A program made the translations under genes and the position numbers. From assembly GCF_029813785.1 (NCBI RefSeq), contig NZ_JARVKY010000005.1:62001-126000 (forward strand): a stretch of DNA of 64,000 nt, read 5' to 3'. This stretch comes from Streptomyces sp. DH41 (GTDB lineage: Bacteria > Actinomycetota > Actinomycetes > Streptomycetales > Streptomycetaceae). Shown in pieces: positions 26,022-33,039 of the stretch. Under the pieces are notes generated by a model that saw only the letters and a program-made list of their open reading frames with translations, searched no databases and was not told the DNA's origin. Positions within the stretch are counted from its first letter, which is position 1; every line of letters begins with the position of its first letter.

Positions 26022-26057
26022 ATCATGGAAATAGATTCCGTGGATGACAGTCATCCA
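26022..26057. promoter_or_regulatory. LysR operator region: ATC-N9-GAT and palindrome
   Basis: ATC (26022-26024) and GAT (26034-26036) are separated by exactly nine bases, the core pattern of nod boxes bound by NodD. Just beside it TGGATGA-CAG-TCATCCA (26041-26057) is a perfect 17-base palindrome. Both lie between the divergent FAH gene and LysR gene. Confidence 0.55.
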
Positions 26058-26104
26058 TGAGTCGAATTTCCGCAGGTCACCGCCGAACAACGAGAAAAGC
26101 CGCC

Positions 26105-27019
26105 GTGAATCTCAGTCGCCTGGACCTCAACCTCGTCGTCGCCCTGCGCGCTCTCCTCGAAGAGCGCAACGTCACCCGCGCCGGACAGCGCGTCGGCCTC
26201 AGCCAGCCGGCGATGAGCGCGGCGCTCTCCCGCCTGCGCCGGCACTTCGACGACGACCTGCTGGCCCGGGTCGGCGGCCACTACGAACTCACCGCCCTCG
26301 GGCAGGTCCTCCTCGACCGCGCGTCCACCGCCTACGACCTGCTGGAACGTCTCTTCGCCAGCCAGGCGGACTTCGACCCGGCCAAGGAGAGCCGTGAGTT
26401 CAAGCTCGTGGCGTCCGACTACGCGGTCGCCGTCTTCGGTGCCGAACTCGCCCGGGTCGTGCATCAGGAGGCCCCCGGCATCCGGCTGCGTTTCGCGCAG
26501 ACGCCGCCCACCGTGGTGGATGCCACGGACACTCTGCTGAGCACCACCGACGGTCTGCTCATGCCGCACGGTGTGATCAGCGACTTCCCCGCCACCGACC
26601 TCTACCAGGACCGGTGGGTCTTCCTCGTCGCCGACGATCACCCGAGCGTCGACGACCGGCTGACCCGGGAGGACCTGGCCCGGCTGCCCTGGGTGACCTA
26701 CCAGCGCACCTACGACGCCCCGGCGGTGCGCCAGCTCGGCATGCTGGGCATCGAGCCCCGGGTCGAGGTCTCCGTGGACAGCTTCCAGATCATGCCGCTG
26801 CTGGTCAGCGGAACCCGGCGCATCGCCCTGATCCAGGCCCGCCTGGCCCGGCTCCTCGCGCCACTCGCCGCCGTGCGCGTGGTGGAGCCGCCCTACGAGG
26901 CGGTGCCGTTGCGGGAGGCGTTGTGGTGGCACCCGGTGCACACCCACGACGCGGCGCACATCTGGCTGCGGGAGACGGCCGCCCGGGTCGGCAGGCGGAT
27001 GGCCGACGAGACCGGGTGA
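26105..27019 (+). CDS. LysR-family activator, NodD/FdeR-like
   Basis: A 304-residue LysR regulator. The N-terminus NLSRLDLNLVVALRALLEER, then NVTRAGQRVGLSQPAMSAAL, is the form seen in NodD and FdeR, LysR proteins that respond to flavonoids; the rest is the periplasmic-binding-like effector domain. I choose GTG 26105, because ATG 26057 lies inside the operator palindrome and would add a basic tail before the conserved start. It is divergent from the ring-cleavage operon and most likely its activator. The ligand is inferred, not shown. Confidence 0.92.
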   Translation: MNLSRLDLNLVVALRALLEERNVTRAGQRVGLSQPAMSAALSRLRRHFDDDLLARVGGHYELTALGQVLLDRASTAYDLLERLFASQADFDPAKESREFKLVASDYAVAVFGAELARVVHQEAPGIRLRFAQTPPTVVDATDTLLSTTDGLLMPHGVISDFPATDLYQDRWVFLVADDHPSVDDRLTREDLARLPWVTYQRTYDAPAVRQLGMLGIEPRVEVSVDSFQIMPLLVSGTRRIALIQARLARLLAPLAAVRVVEPPYEAVPLREALWWHPVHTHDAAHIWLRETAARVGRRMADETG

Positions 27020-27053
27020 TGAGCGAGGCCCCGCACGTGAACGGAGGGCCCTA

Positions 27054-27088
27054 TTCACGTTATGGATGGAATCCATCCGTAACGTGAA
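27054..27088. terminator. 35-base near-perfect palindrome
   Basis: Arms of 17 bases (27054-27070 and 27072-27088) match at 16 positions around one A, beginning TTCACGTTA and ending TAACGTGAA. It lies in the 275-base gap between convergent lysR and lacI, so it fits a bidirectional terminator. Its inner GGATGGA/TCCATCC recalls the operator palindrome at 26041, so a regulatory role is possible. Confidence 0.6.
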
Positions 27089-27294
27089 TGACGGTGGGGG
27101 TGGGCAGGGCCGGCCGGCAGGACGCATGCTCGGACGGGGCCCGTCGGTGCGCTCTCGCTCGACGTCTCTATCCGACAGCCGGAGGTGATCATCGTCTCCG
27201 CGGTCGACCCTCCCGTACCGTCGGCCGGAGTTTCGCCGTGCTCGTTTTCCATGCCGTACCCGTCATCGCTCCCCACGGCCCCGAGCCGACCCCG

Positions 27295-28404
27295 TCAGCG
27301 CGCGGGAGCCGCCAGCGTCGACCGGCGTACGACCAGTTCGGGTTGCAGCACGACGTGGCGGTGCGTGTGCCTGACTCCGTGGGCCGTGTCCTCGATGAGC
27401 AGTCGGCCGGCCTGCCGCCCCATGGCGGATGCCGGTCGTCGCACCGAGGTGAGCGGTACCACGGCGGACGCGGCGAATTCGATGTCGTCGTATCCCACCA
27501 CAGCGATGTCGTCCGGCACTCTCAGGCCGGCCTCGTACAGGGCCTGCAGGACACCGAGGGCGAGCAGGTCGTTGGCGCAGAAGACGGCGGTGGGCCGCTC
27601 GGGCAGGCCGAGGATGCGGTGCCCGGCGTCCTTGCCGGCCGTCACGGTGAGGGTGTCGCAGGACAGTTCTCTCAGCGCGGTGGACGGCAGGCCGGACTCG
27701 CTGATCGCGGTGAGGGCGCCGCGGCGGCGGTCCCTCACCTGCTGGAGGCGGTCGGGGCCGCTGACGTAGGCGAGGGAGCGGTGGCCCCGTTCGAGCAGGT
27801 GCCGTACCGCGGCCCGTCCGCCCACCACGTCGTCGATGCCGACGGAGCATGCCGCGGGCTGGGGCGCGTACTGGTCGGCCACGACGAAGGGCACGGCGTT
27901 GCGGCGGAAGGCCGCGACGGTGCGCCCGACTCCTTCGCCGGAGGCCAGCACGGCACCGCGGACCTGGTGCGAAGTGATCAGCGACAGGTGACGTGCCGCC
28001 TCTGCCGGATCGTGGGCGCCCGTGCAGACCATGACGCCGAGGTCCGCCTCACGGGCGGCCTGTTCCACCCCGGAGGCGAGCGCGGTGAAGAACGGGTTCG
28101 CCATGTCGAGCACCATGACGGCGATCACCCGGGAGGCCCAGCCGCGCAACTGCCGGGCGCCCTCGGCCCGGACGTAGCCGAGGGAGTCGATCACTTCCAG
28201 GACGCGCGAGCGCGTTCCCTCGGACACGATCTCGGGCCGGTTGAGGACGTTGGAGACCGTACCGAGCGAGACGCCTGCCTCCCGCGCCACGTCCTTGATG
28301 CCGACCCGGGGATGTGGGCGGCCGACAGGTCCGGCCACCGCCGTCGCTCCGTCGGAGTCACGTTCGCGGTGAGCTGGGGGAGTGGCGGTCGGTCGCCGGT
28401 CCAC
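27295..28404 (-). CDS. LacI-family regulator (second of pair)
   Basis: A 369-residue LacI repressor with an extra 34-residue N-terminal tail before the helix-turn-helix (VGIKDVAREAGVSLGTVSNVLN). The sugar-binding domain has VIAVMVLDMANPFFTALASGV and VVGYDDIEFA. The GTG start lies three bases after the TAG stop of the preceding lacI, so both are one transcript. With the paralogue it faces the ABC importer and rhamnosidase genes. It may respond to a different sugar or the same one. Confidence 0.93.
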   Translation of the reverse strand: MDRRPTATPPAHRERDSDGATAVAGPVGRPHPRVGIKDVAREAGVSLGTVSNVLNRPEIVSEGTRSRVLEVIDSLGYVRAEGARQLRGWASRVIAVMVLDMANPFFTALASGVEQAAREADLGVMVCTGAHDPAEAARHLSLITSHQVRGAVLASGEGVGRTVAAFRRNAVPFVVADQYAPQPAACSVGIDDVVGGRAAVRHLLERGHRSLAYVSGPDRLQQVRDRRRGALTAISESGLPSTALRELSCDTLTVTAGKDAGHRILGLPERPTAVFCANDLLALGVLQALYEAGLRVPDDIAVVGYDDIEFAASAVVPLTSVRRPASAMGRQAGRLLIEDTAHGVRHTHRHVVLQPELVVRRSTLAAPAR

Positions 28405-28407
28405 GGC

Positions 28408-29457
28408 CTAGCGTCCCTGCGGCGCGCCGGTGGTGGAGCGCACCACCAGACGAGGGGTCATCGTGGTCTGCATGGCTCTGTCCCTTCGGTTTTCGACGCG
28501 CTCGACGAGCATCCGGGCGGCGGCGGAGCCCATGGTGTGCCCCGCCTGGTCCACGCTGGTCAGTTGCACGGGGGCCAGGGCGGCGAGCGCGGTGTTGTTG
28601 TAGCCGACGAGCGACAGGTCCTGGGGGATGCGCAGCCCGAGTTCGTGCGCCGCGCGGTATACGCCCAGTGCGGCGACGTCCGCACCGGTCATCACGGCGG
28701 TCGGCGGACGGTCGGCCGTCAGCAGTGTCATGCCCGCCTTGAAGCCGCCGTCGTCGGAGTAGGCGGTGTGGTGGACCCGCGCGAACCGGTCGAGTCCGTG
28801 CCGTTGCATCGCGCGCAGATAGCCCTCGCTCAGCACGGCCTCCGGAGTGCGCTTCCACTTGTTGGCCCGGGTACCCGGGGCCGAGACCAGGGCGATGTCA
28901 CGGTGGCCGAGCGAGACCAGGTGATCCACCACCAGACCGGCGCCGAGGTCGTCGGCGTCGACGACCGAGTCGTAGGTGTCGCAGGCGTCGTGGTGCCCGA
29001 TGACCACGGTCGGCGTCGAAGCGGCCGTGTCCAGCACCTCCGCGCGCGGTGTCCCCGGGGCGATGAGGATCAGTCCGTCCATCTGCCGGTCCACCAGGGA
29101 ACGGATGGTCCTGGCCTGTTCCTCGGGGTCGAAGCCGGCCGCGCCGATCAGCACCGTGTAGTCGGTGTGGCGGAGTTCGTCCCGGATGCCGTCGAGGATG
29201 TCGGCGAAGAACGCGTTGCGGACGTTGTCCAGCAGTACGCCGATGGTGTAGGTCCGGCCGCGCATCCCTCGCGCCGCCGCGTGCGGACGGTAGCCCAGGT
29301 CGGCGATGGCCGCCTGGACCTTCTCCCGCATGGCCTCGCTCACGCCGTAGGCATTACGCATCACCTTGGAGACGGCGGCCGTGGACACCCCGGCGTGCCG
29401 GGCGACATCGGTGATGGTCACGCGCTTGTTCGGCTTGGCTGCGGAAGCCCCGTCCAT
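28408..29457 (-). CDS. LacI-family regulator (first of pair)
   Basis: A 349-residue LacI repressor. The DNA-binding head is VTITDVARHAGVSTAAVSKVM; the hinge and periplasmic-binding-like domain follow (TIGVLLDNVRNAFFADILDG, SLVGYNNTALAALAP). It is divergent from the sugar-binding lipoprotein gene at 29727, with a 269-base spacer that carries LacI-like palindromes. It most likely controls the importer and rhamnosidase operon, with a rhamnose-containing sugar as a plausible inducer. Confidence 0.93.
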   Translation of the reverse strand: MDGASAAKPNKRVTITDVARHAGVSTAAVSKVMRNAYGVSEAMREKVQAAIADLGYRPHAAARGMRGRTYTIGVLLDNVRNAFFADILDGIRDELRHTDYTVLIGAAGFDPEEQARTIRSLVDRQMDGLILIAPGTPRAEVLDTAASTPTVVIGHHDACDTYDSVVDADDLGAGLVVDHLVSLGHRDIALVSAPGTRANKWKRTPEAVLSEGYLRAMQRHGLDRFARVHHTAYSDDGGFKAGMTLLTADRPPTAVMTGADVAALGVYRAAHELGLRIPQDLSLVGYNNTALAALAPVQLTSVDQAGHTMGSAAARMLVERVENRRDRAMQTTMTPRLVVRSTTGAPQGR

Positions 29458-29488
29458 GGTCCACGTCCCGAAGTAAGTAGTCGTTGGT

Positions 29489-29507
29489 GTAACGGTCTAC
29501 ATGTTAC
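29489..29507. promoter_or_regulatory. GTAAC-N9-GTTAC inverted repeat
   Basis: Two five-base half-sites GTAAC and GTTAC are spaced by nine bases, 32 bases before the first lacI start. A further GTTACC lies near 29547. It may be an autoregulatory site, but the match is short. Confidence 0.35.
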
Positions 29508-29605
29508 TCCCCGCTATCCGTCAAGCCCTTCGTTGATCACCACGGTGTTACCTGCTTGTGTCTTGACGGTGGCGGGGGAGCGGTGCAGGGTGTTGCCCAC
29601 TCGCT

Positions 29606-29623
29606 GTGAAGAACGTTTTACAC
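29606..29623. promoter_or_regulatory. LacI-type operator before ABC importer
   Basis: GTGAAGAAC and GTTTTACAC form an 18-base palindrome with 7 of 9 pairs and a central CG, the usual design of LacI/GalR operators. It lies about 105 bases before the solute-binding protein start. Confidence 0.55.
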
Positions 29624-29726
29624 GGCTCTGCCGGGTCGCTGCCCGCGTGCTGCCGGGCCTCGTACTTCGCCCCTGGCGCTGTTTCCCGCACCTCGCCCCG
29701 CTCGTCATGATCCTTGGGAGTCCTTC

Positions 29727-31046
29727 GTGCCCCTTCGTACCTCCCGCGCCCGTCGTGCGCGACTGAGCCTGCTCACCGCCGGCACCGCCTCGCTCGCGCT
29801 GCTCGCCACCGCGTGCGGCGGCAGCGGGGCCGGCGGCTCCTCCTCCGCCCCCGAGAACTTCGACTACCTGAGCGTCACCGAGAACACCACCGTGAAGACG
29901 GCGCTGACCACCATGTCCAAGGGCGAGTGCAAGGCCGCGAACGACGCTCTGCCGCTGAAGGTGGAGACCGTTCCGCAGGCGAGCCTGGACCAGAAGCTCC
30001 AGCTGCTGGCCGGCCAGGACGCGCTGCCGGTGCAGTTCGCGGCGGGCAACGCCCCGGCGCTCACCCAGCAGCTGGCCAAGTCCGGCAAGGTCGCGGACCT
30101 GGAGGCGAAGCTCAAGGAGCTGGGCGTTCTCGACCAGTTGGAGCCGGCCGCCGTCTCCACCATCAAGGCCCTGTACGGCGGGGAACTCCAGGTCCTGCCG
30201 TACGAGTACAACATCGAGGGCATCTTCTACAACAAGAAGGTCTTCGCGGACAACGGGATCAAGGTGCCGGGCACCTGGGAGGAGCTGGTGTCGGCCGCGG
30301 CGAAGCTGGAGGCGAAGGGCGTCCAGCCGTTCTCCGCCTCCGGTCAGCAGGGCTGGCCGCTCACCCGTCTCATCAGCGGCTACCTCTACCGCAGCCTCGG
30401 CCCCGATGCCCTGCAGAAGGTGGCGGACGGCAAGGCGAAGCTGACCGACCCGGAGTACGTGAAGGCCGCCGAGGAGGTCGCGGCCCTCGGCAAGAAGGGC
30501 TACTTCGGCAAGGGTGTCGGGTCCATCGACTACGACACGGCGATGAACCAGTTCCTCACCGGCAAGGCCGCCATGTTCTACATGGGCAGCTGGGCACTGG
30601 CGAACATCTCCGACGACAAGCAGAACAAGATCGGCGCGGAGAACACCGGCTTCATGCCCTTCCCGGCGGTGACCGGCGGCAAGGGCTCCGTGGACCAGTA
30701 CCCGTCCAACGTCGGCCTGGGTATCACCTTCGCCTCGAAGTCCTTCGACAAGAAGACCGGCGACTGGGTGTCCTGCATCGCGAAGAACTACGGCTCCACC
30801 GCGCTGAAGGACCACGGCGCCATCTCTGGCTTCAAGGTGAACACCGAGGTCAAGGACGCCAACGAGGTCACCACCCAGGTGCGGGACACCATCAGTGCCT
30901 CGAAGCAGAACGTGCTGTGGTTCGAGGCCCTGTTCAGCACCAAGGCGACCACCGTCAGCCAGCAGAACGCGGCGGGTCTGGTCAGCGGCAGCACGAGCCC
31001 CGAGCAGTTCATGCAGACGGTTCAGGACGCGCTGGCCGCCCAGTGA
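29727..31046 (+). CDS. Sugar ABC importer lipoprotein
   Basis: A 439-residue extracellular solute-binding protein of the carbohydrate family. A signal sequence ends in the lipobox LLATAC with lipidated Cys30, followed by a GGSG linker. VLPYEYNIEGIFYNKKVFAD and the GKAAMFYMGSWALANI segment are typical of MalE/UgpB-like binders. GGGAG precedes GTG 29727. It starts an operon with two permeases and a GH78 rhamnosidase, so the likely ligand is a rhamnose-containing oligosaccharide or glycoside. No ATPase gene is present. Confidence 0.93.
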   Translation: MPLRTSRARRARLSLLTAGTASLALLATACGGSGAGGSSSAPENFDYLSVTENTTVKTALTTMSKGECKAANDALPLKVETVPQASLDQKLQLLAGQDALPVQFAAGNAPALTQQLAKSGKVADLEAKLKELGVLDQLEPAAVSTIKALYGGELQVLPYEYNIEGIFYNKKVFADNGIKVPGTWEELVSAAAKLEAKGVQPFSASGQQGWPLTRLISGYLYRSLGPDALQKVADGKAKLTDPEYVKAAEEVAALGKKGYFGKGVGSIDYDTAMNQFLTGKAAMFYMGSWALANISDDKQNKIGAENTGFMPFPAVTGGKGSVDQYPSNVGLGITFASKSFDKKTGDWVSCIAKNYGSTALKDHGAISGFKVNTEVKDANEVTTQVRDTISASKQNVLWFEALFSTKATTVSQQNAAGLVSGSTSPEQFMQTVQDALAAQ

Positions 31047-31052
31047 CCGGCC

Positions 31053-31102
31053 GGGGACGGCCCGCTCGCTCCTGCCCGCCCCGCCGCGCGCGGGCCGTCC
31101 CC
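31053..31102 (+). terminator. Intercistronic hairpin after binding protein
   Basis: GGGGACGGCCCG (31053-31064) pairs perfectly with CGGGCCGTCCCC (31091-31102). Placed between the binding protein and the permeases, it probably protects the upstream mRNA or partly stops transcription, so that the binding protein outnumbers the permeases. Confidence 0.6.
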
Positions 31103-31130
31103 GTCCCTCCGAAGAAAGTGGACACCACCC

Positions 31131-32015
31131 ATGCACCGCGTACTCGGTGACCGCAGGGCCATCGCGCTCCTGCTTGGTCCCGCCCTCCTCGTCTATTCCC
31201 TGATCATGCTGGTCCCGATGGTGTGGTCGCTCGGGTACTCCTTCACCAAGGGCAACACGATCAACGGCTTCACCGGAAACGGCGTCGCCAACTTCTCCCG
31301 CCTCCTGGACGACCCGGCCGTCCACGACGCCCTGTGGTTCACCCTGAAGTACGCCGTCGTCGTCACCGCCGGGCAGGTGGCCGCCGGGTATCTCCTGGCG
31401 CTCCTCTACGTCTTTTTCCTCAAGCGCGCCTCGGCGCTCGTCCGCACCCTGGTGTTCTTCCCGGTCGTGCTGCCCACCGTCGCGGTCGGCCTGCTCTTCC
31501 AGAAGTTCTTCCAGGTCGCCCCGCAGACCGGCCCGGTCAACTCCCTTCTCAACGCCGTCGGCATCGACTCGATCGACTTCTTCGGCAGCGCCGGCAGCGC
31601 TTTCTGGGTCCTGATCGCCATGGACATCTGGCGCTCCATGGGCTTCTACGCCGTACTCCTCTTCGCCGGCCTCGTCGACATCCCCGACGAGGTCCTGGAA
31701 TCGGCTCGCCTCGACGGAGCCACGGGGCTCAGGCTGGTCCGCCACATCGTGCTGCCGCTGTCCCTGCCGGTCCTGATGTCCTCGCTGATCTTCAGCATCA
31801 ACGGCACGCTGAAGGTCTTCGACTCGATCGTCGCGTTGACCAACGGCGGCCCCGGCACGGGCACGACGCCGTTGACCCTGTACATGTTCCAGACGTCGTT
31901 CACCTACAGCGACTACGGCTACGGCAGCACGATCGCTCTGCTGCTGACCGTCGTGTGCTTGCTGGTGAGCCTGGTCGTCTACCGCGTCTCGCGGCGCGAC
32001 CTCACGGAGGGCTGA
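31131..32015 (+). CDS. Sugar ABC permease, MalF type
   Basis: A 294-residue integral membrane subunit with about six hydrophobic segments. The cytoplasmic EAA loop that contacts the ATPase reads EVLESARLDGATGLRLVRHI, then VLPLSLPVL. It pairs with the next gene to form the translocation channel. Start ATG 31131 follows GAAGAAAGTGG. It is part of the operon from 29727. Confidence 0.93.
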   Translation: MHRVLGDRRAIALLLGPALLVYSLIMLVPMVWSLGYSFTKGNTINGFTGNGVANFSRLLDDPAVHDALWFTLKYAVVVTAGQVAAGYLLALLYVFFLKRASALVRTLVFFPVVLPTVAVGLLFQKFFQVAPQTGPVNSLLNAVGIDSIDFFGSAGSAFWVLIAMDIWRSMGFYAVLLFAGLVDIPDEVLESARLDGATGLRLVRHIVLPLSLPVLMSSLIFSINGTLKVFDSIVALTNGGPGTGTTPLTLYMFQTSFTYSDYGYGSTIALLLTVVCLLVSLVVYRVSRRDLTEG

Positions 32016-32020
32016 GAGTC

Positions 32021-32929
32021 ATGGCCACCATCGACACACCCGTGAAGACCTCCGCAGGCGGCTCCGGGCAGGCGCCCGTGCGTGCCCCGCGGGCCCGGCG
32101 CGGCCGTCCGGGAAGCCGCCTGTGGGTCAAGGTCGTCGTCGCTCTCCTGCTGGTCGTCGAGGTCTACCCGATGATCTGGATGTTCCTCACCTCGCTGAAG
32201 TCCAACGACGACTACCTGAACAACTCCACCTGGAGCCTGCCCACCACCTGGGAGTGGGGCAACTACACCGAGGCGTGGACGACCGGCAACATCGGCCTCT
32301 ACGTGCAGAACAGCCTGCTCGCCGTCGTCCCCGCGCTCGCGCTGATGCTGCTGCTGGGCACCGCCGCCGGCTTCGCCCTGCAGGTCATGGTGTGGAAGGG
32401 CCGCAGCCTCACTCTGCTGGTCTTCCTCGCGGGCATGATGGTCCCGCCGCAGATGATCCTGCTGCCCCTGTTCACGGTGTACTTCCAGACCGGCCTGTCC
32501 GGCACGCTGTGGCCGCTGATCCTCACCTACACCGGCACGGGCCTGCCCCTGACCGTCTTCATGATGGCCACCTACTACCGCAGCGTCCCCCGCGAGCTGT
32601 TCGAGGCCGCCACGATCGACGGCGCCGGCATCCTGCGCGCCTTCTGGACCATCAGCCTCCCCCTGGTGCGCAACGCCCTGCTCACCGTCGGCCTGGTGCA
32701 GTTCTTCTTCATCTGGAACGACCTGCTCATCGCGCTGACCTTCACCAACAACCAGGACCTGCGCACCATCCAGGTCGGCCTGCTCAACTTCACCGGCGAC
32801 TTCGGCGCCACCCAGTACGGCCCCCTCTTCGCGGCCATCTGCATCAACGTCTTCGGCACCCTCGTGATCTACCTCTTCCTCAACCAGAAGGTCATGAAGG
32901 GCCTCACCTCGGGAGCGTTGAAGGGCTGA
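32021..32929 (+). CDS. Sugar ABC permease, MalG type
   Basis: A 302-residue membrane subunit. The EAA loop reads RELFEAATIDGAGILRAFWT, followed by ISLPLVRNALLT, and the C-terminus is the usual LNQKVMKGLTSGALKG. A 35-residue basic, proline-rich N-terminal tail precedes the first helix. It begins five bases after the partner permease stop, indicating coupled translation. Confidence 0.93.
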   Translation: MATIDTPVKTSAGGSGQAPVRAPRARRGRPGSRLWVKVVVALLLVVEVYPMIWMFLTSLKSNDDYLNNSTWSLPTTWEWGNYTEAWTTGNIGLYVQNSLLAVVPALALMLLLGTAAGFALQVMVWKGRSLTLLVFLAGMMVPPQMILLPLFTVYFQTGLSGTLWPLILTYTGTGLPLTVFMMATYYRSVPRELFEAATIDGAGILRAFWTISLPLVRNALLTVGLVQFFFIWNDLLIALTFTNNQDLRTIQVGLLNFTGDFGATQYGPLFAAICINVFGTLVIYLFLNQKVMKGLTSGALKG

Positions 32930-32954
32930 CCCGGTCCTCGCCCCGGCCTGCCGT

Positions 32955-32979
32955 CTCCCCGGCACTCGGCTCCGGGGAG
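32955..32979 (+). terminator. Hairpin between permease and rhamnosidase
   Basis: CTCCCCGG and CCGGGGAG pair perfectly around nine bases, 25 bases after the permease stop. It could lower read-through into the rhamnosidase gene. Confidence 0.4.
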
Positions 32980-33039
32980 TTCGCCGCGCCCACCCGTCAC
33001 GCTCCCGACTGTGACCACACGTGAAAGAAGGGTCGCCCC

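Noticed and set aside
29514..31745. 743-residue open frame on the minus strand
   Set aside because: Antisense to the sugar-binding protein and permease, which have clear motifs; the composition is that of a shadow frame.
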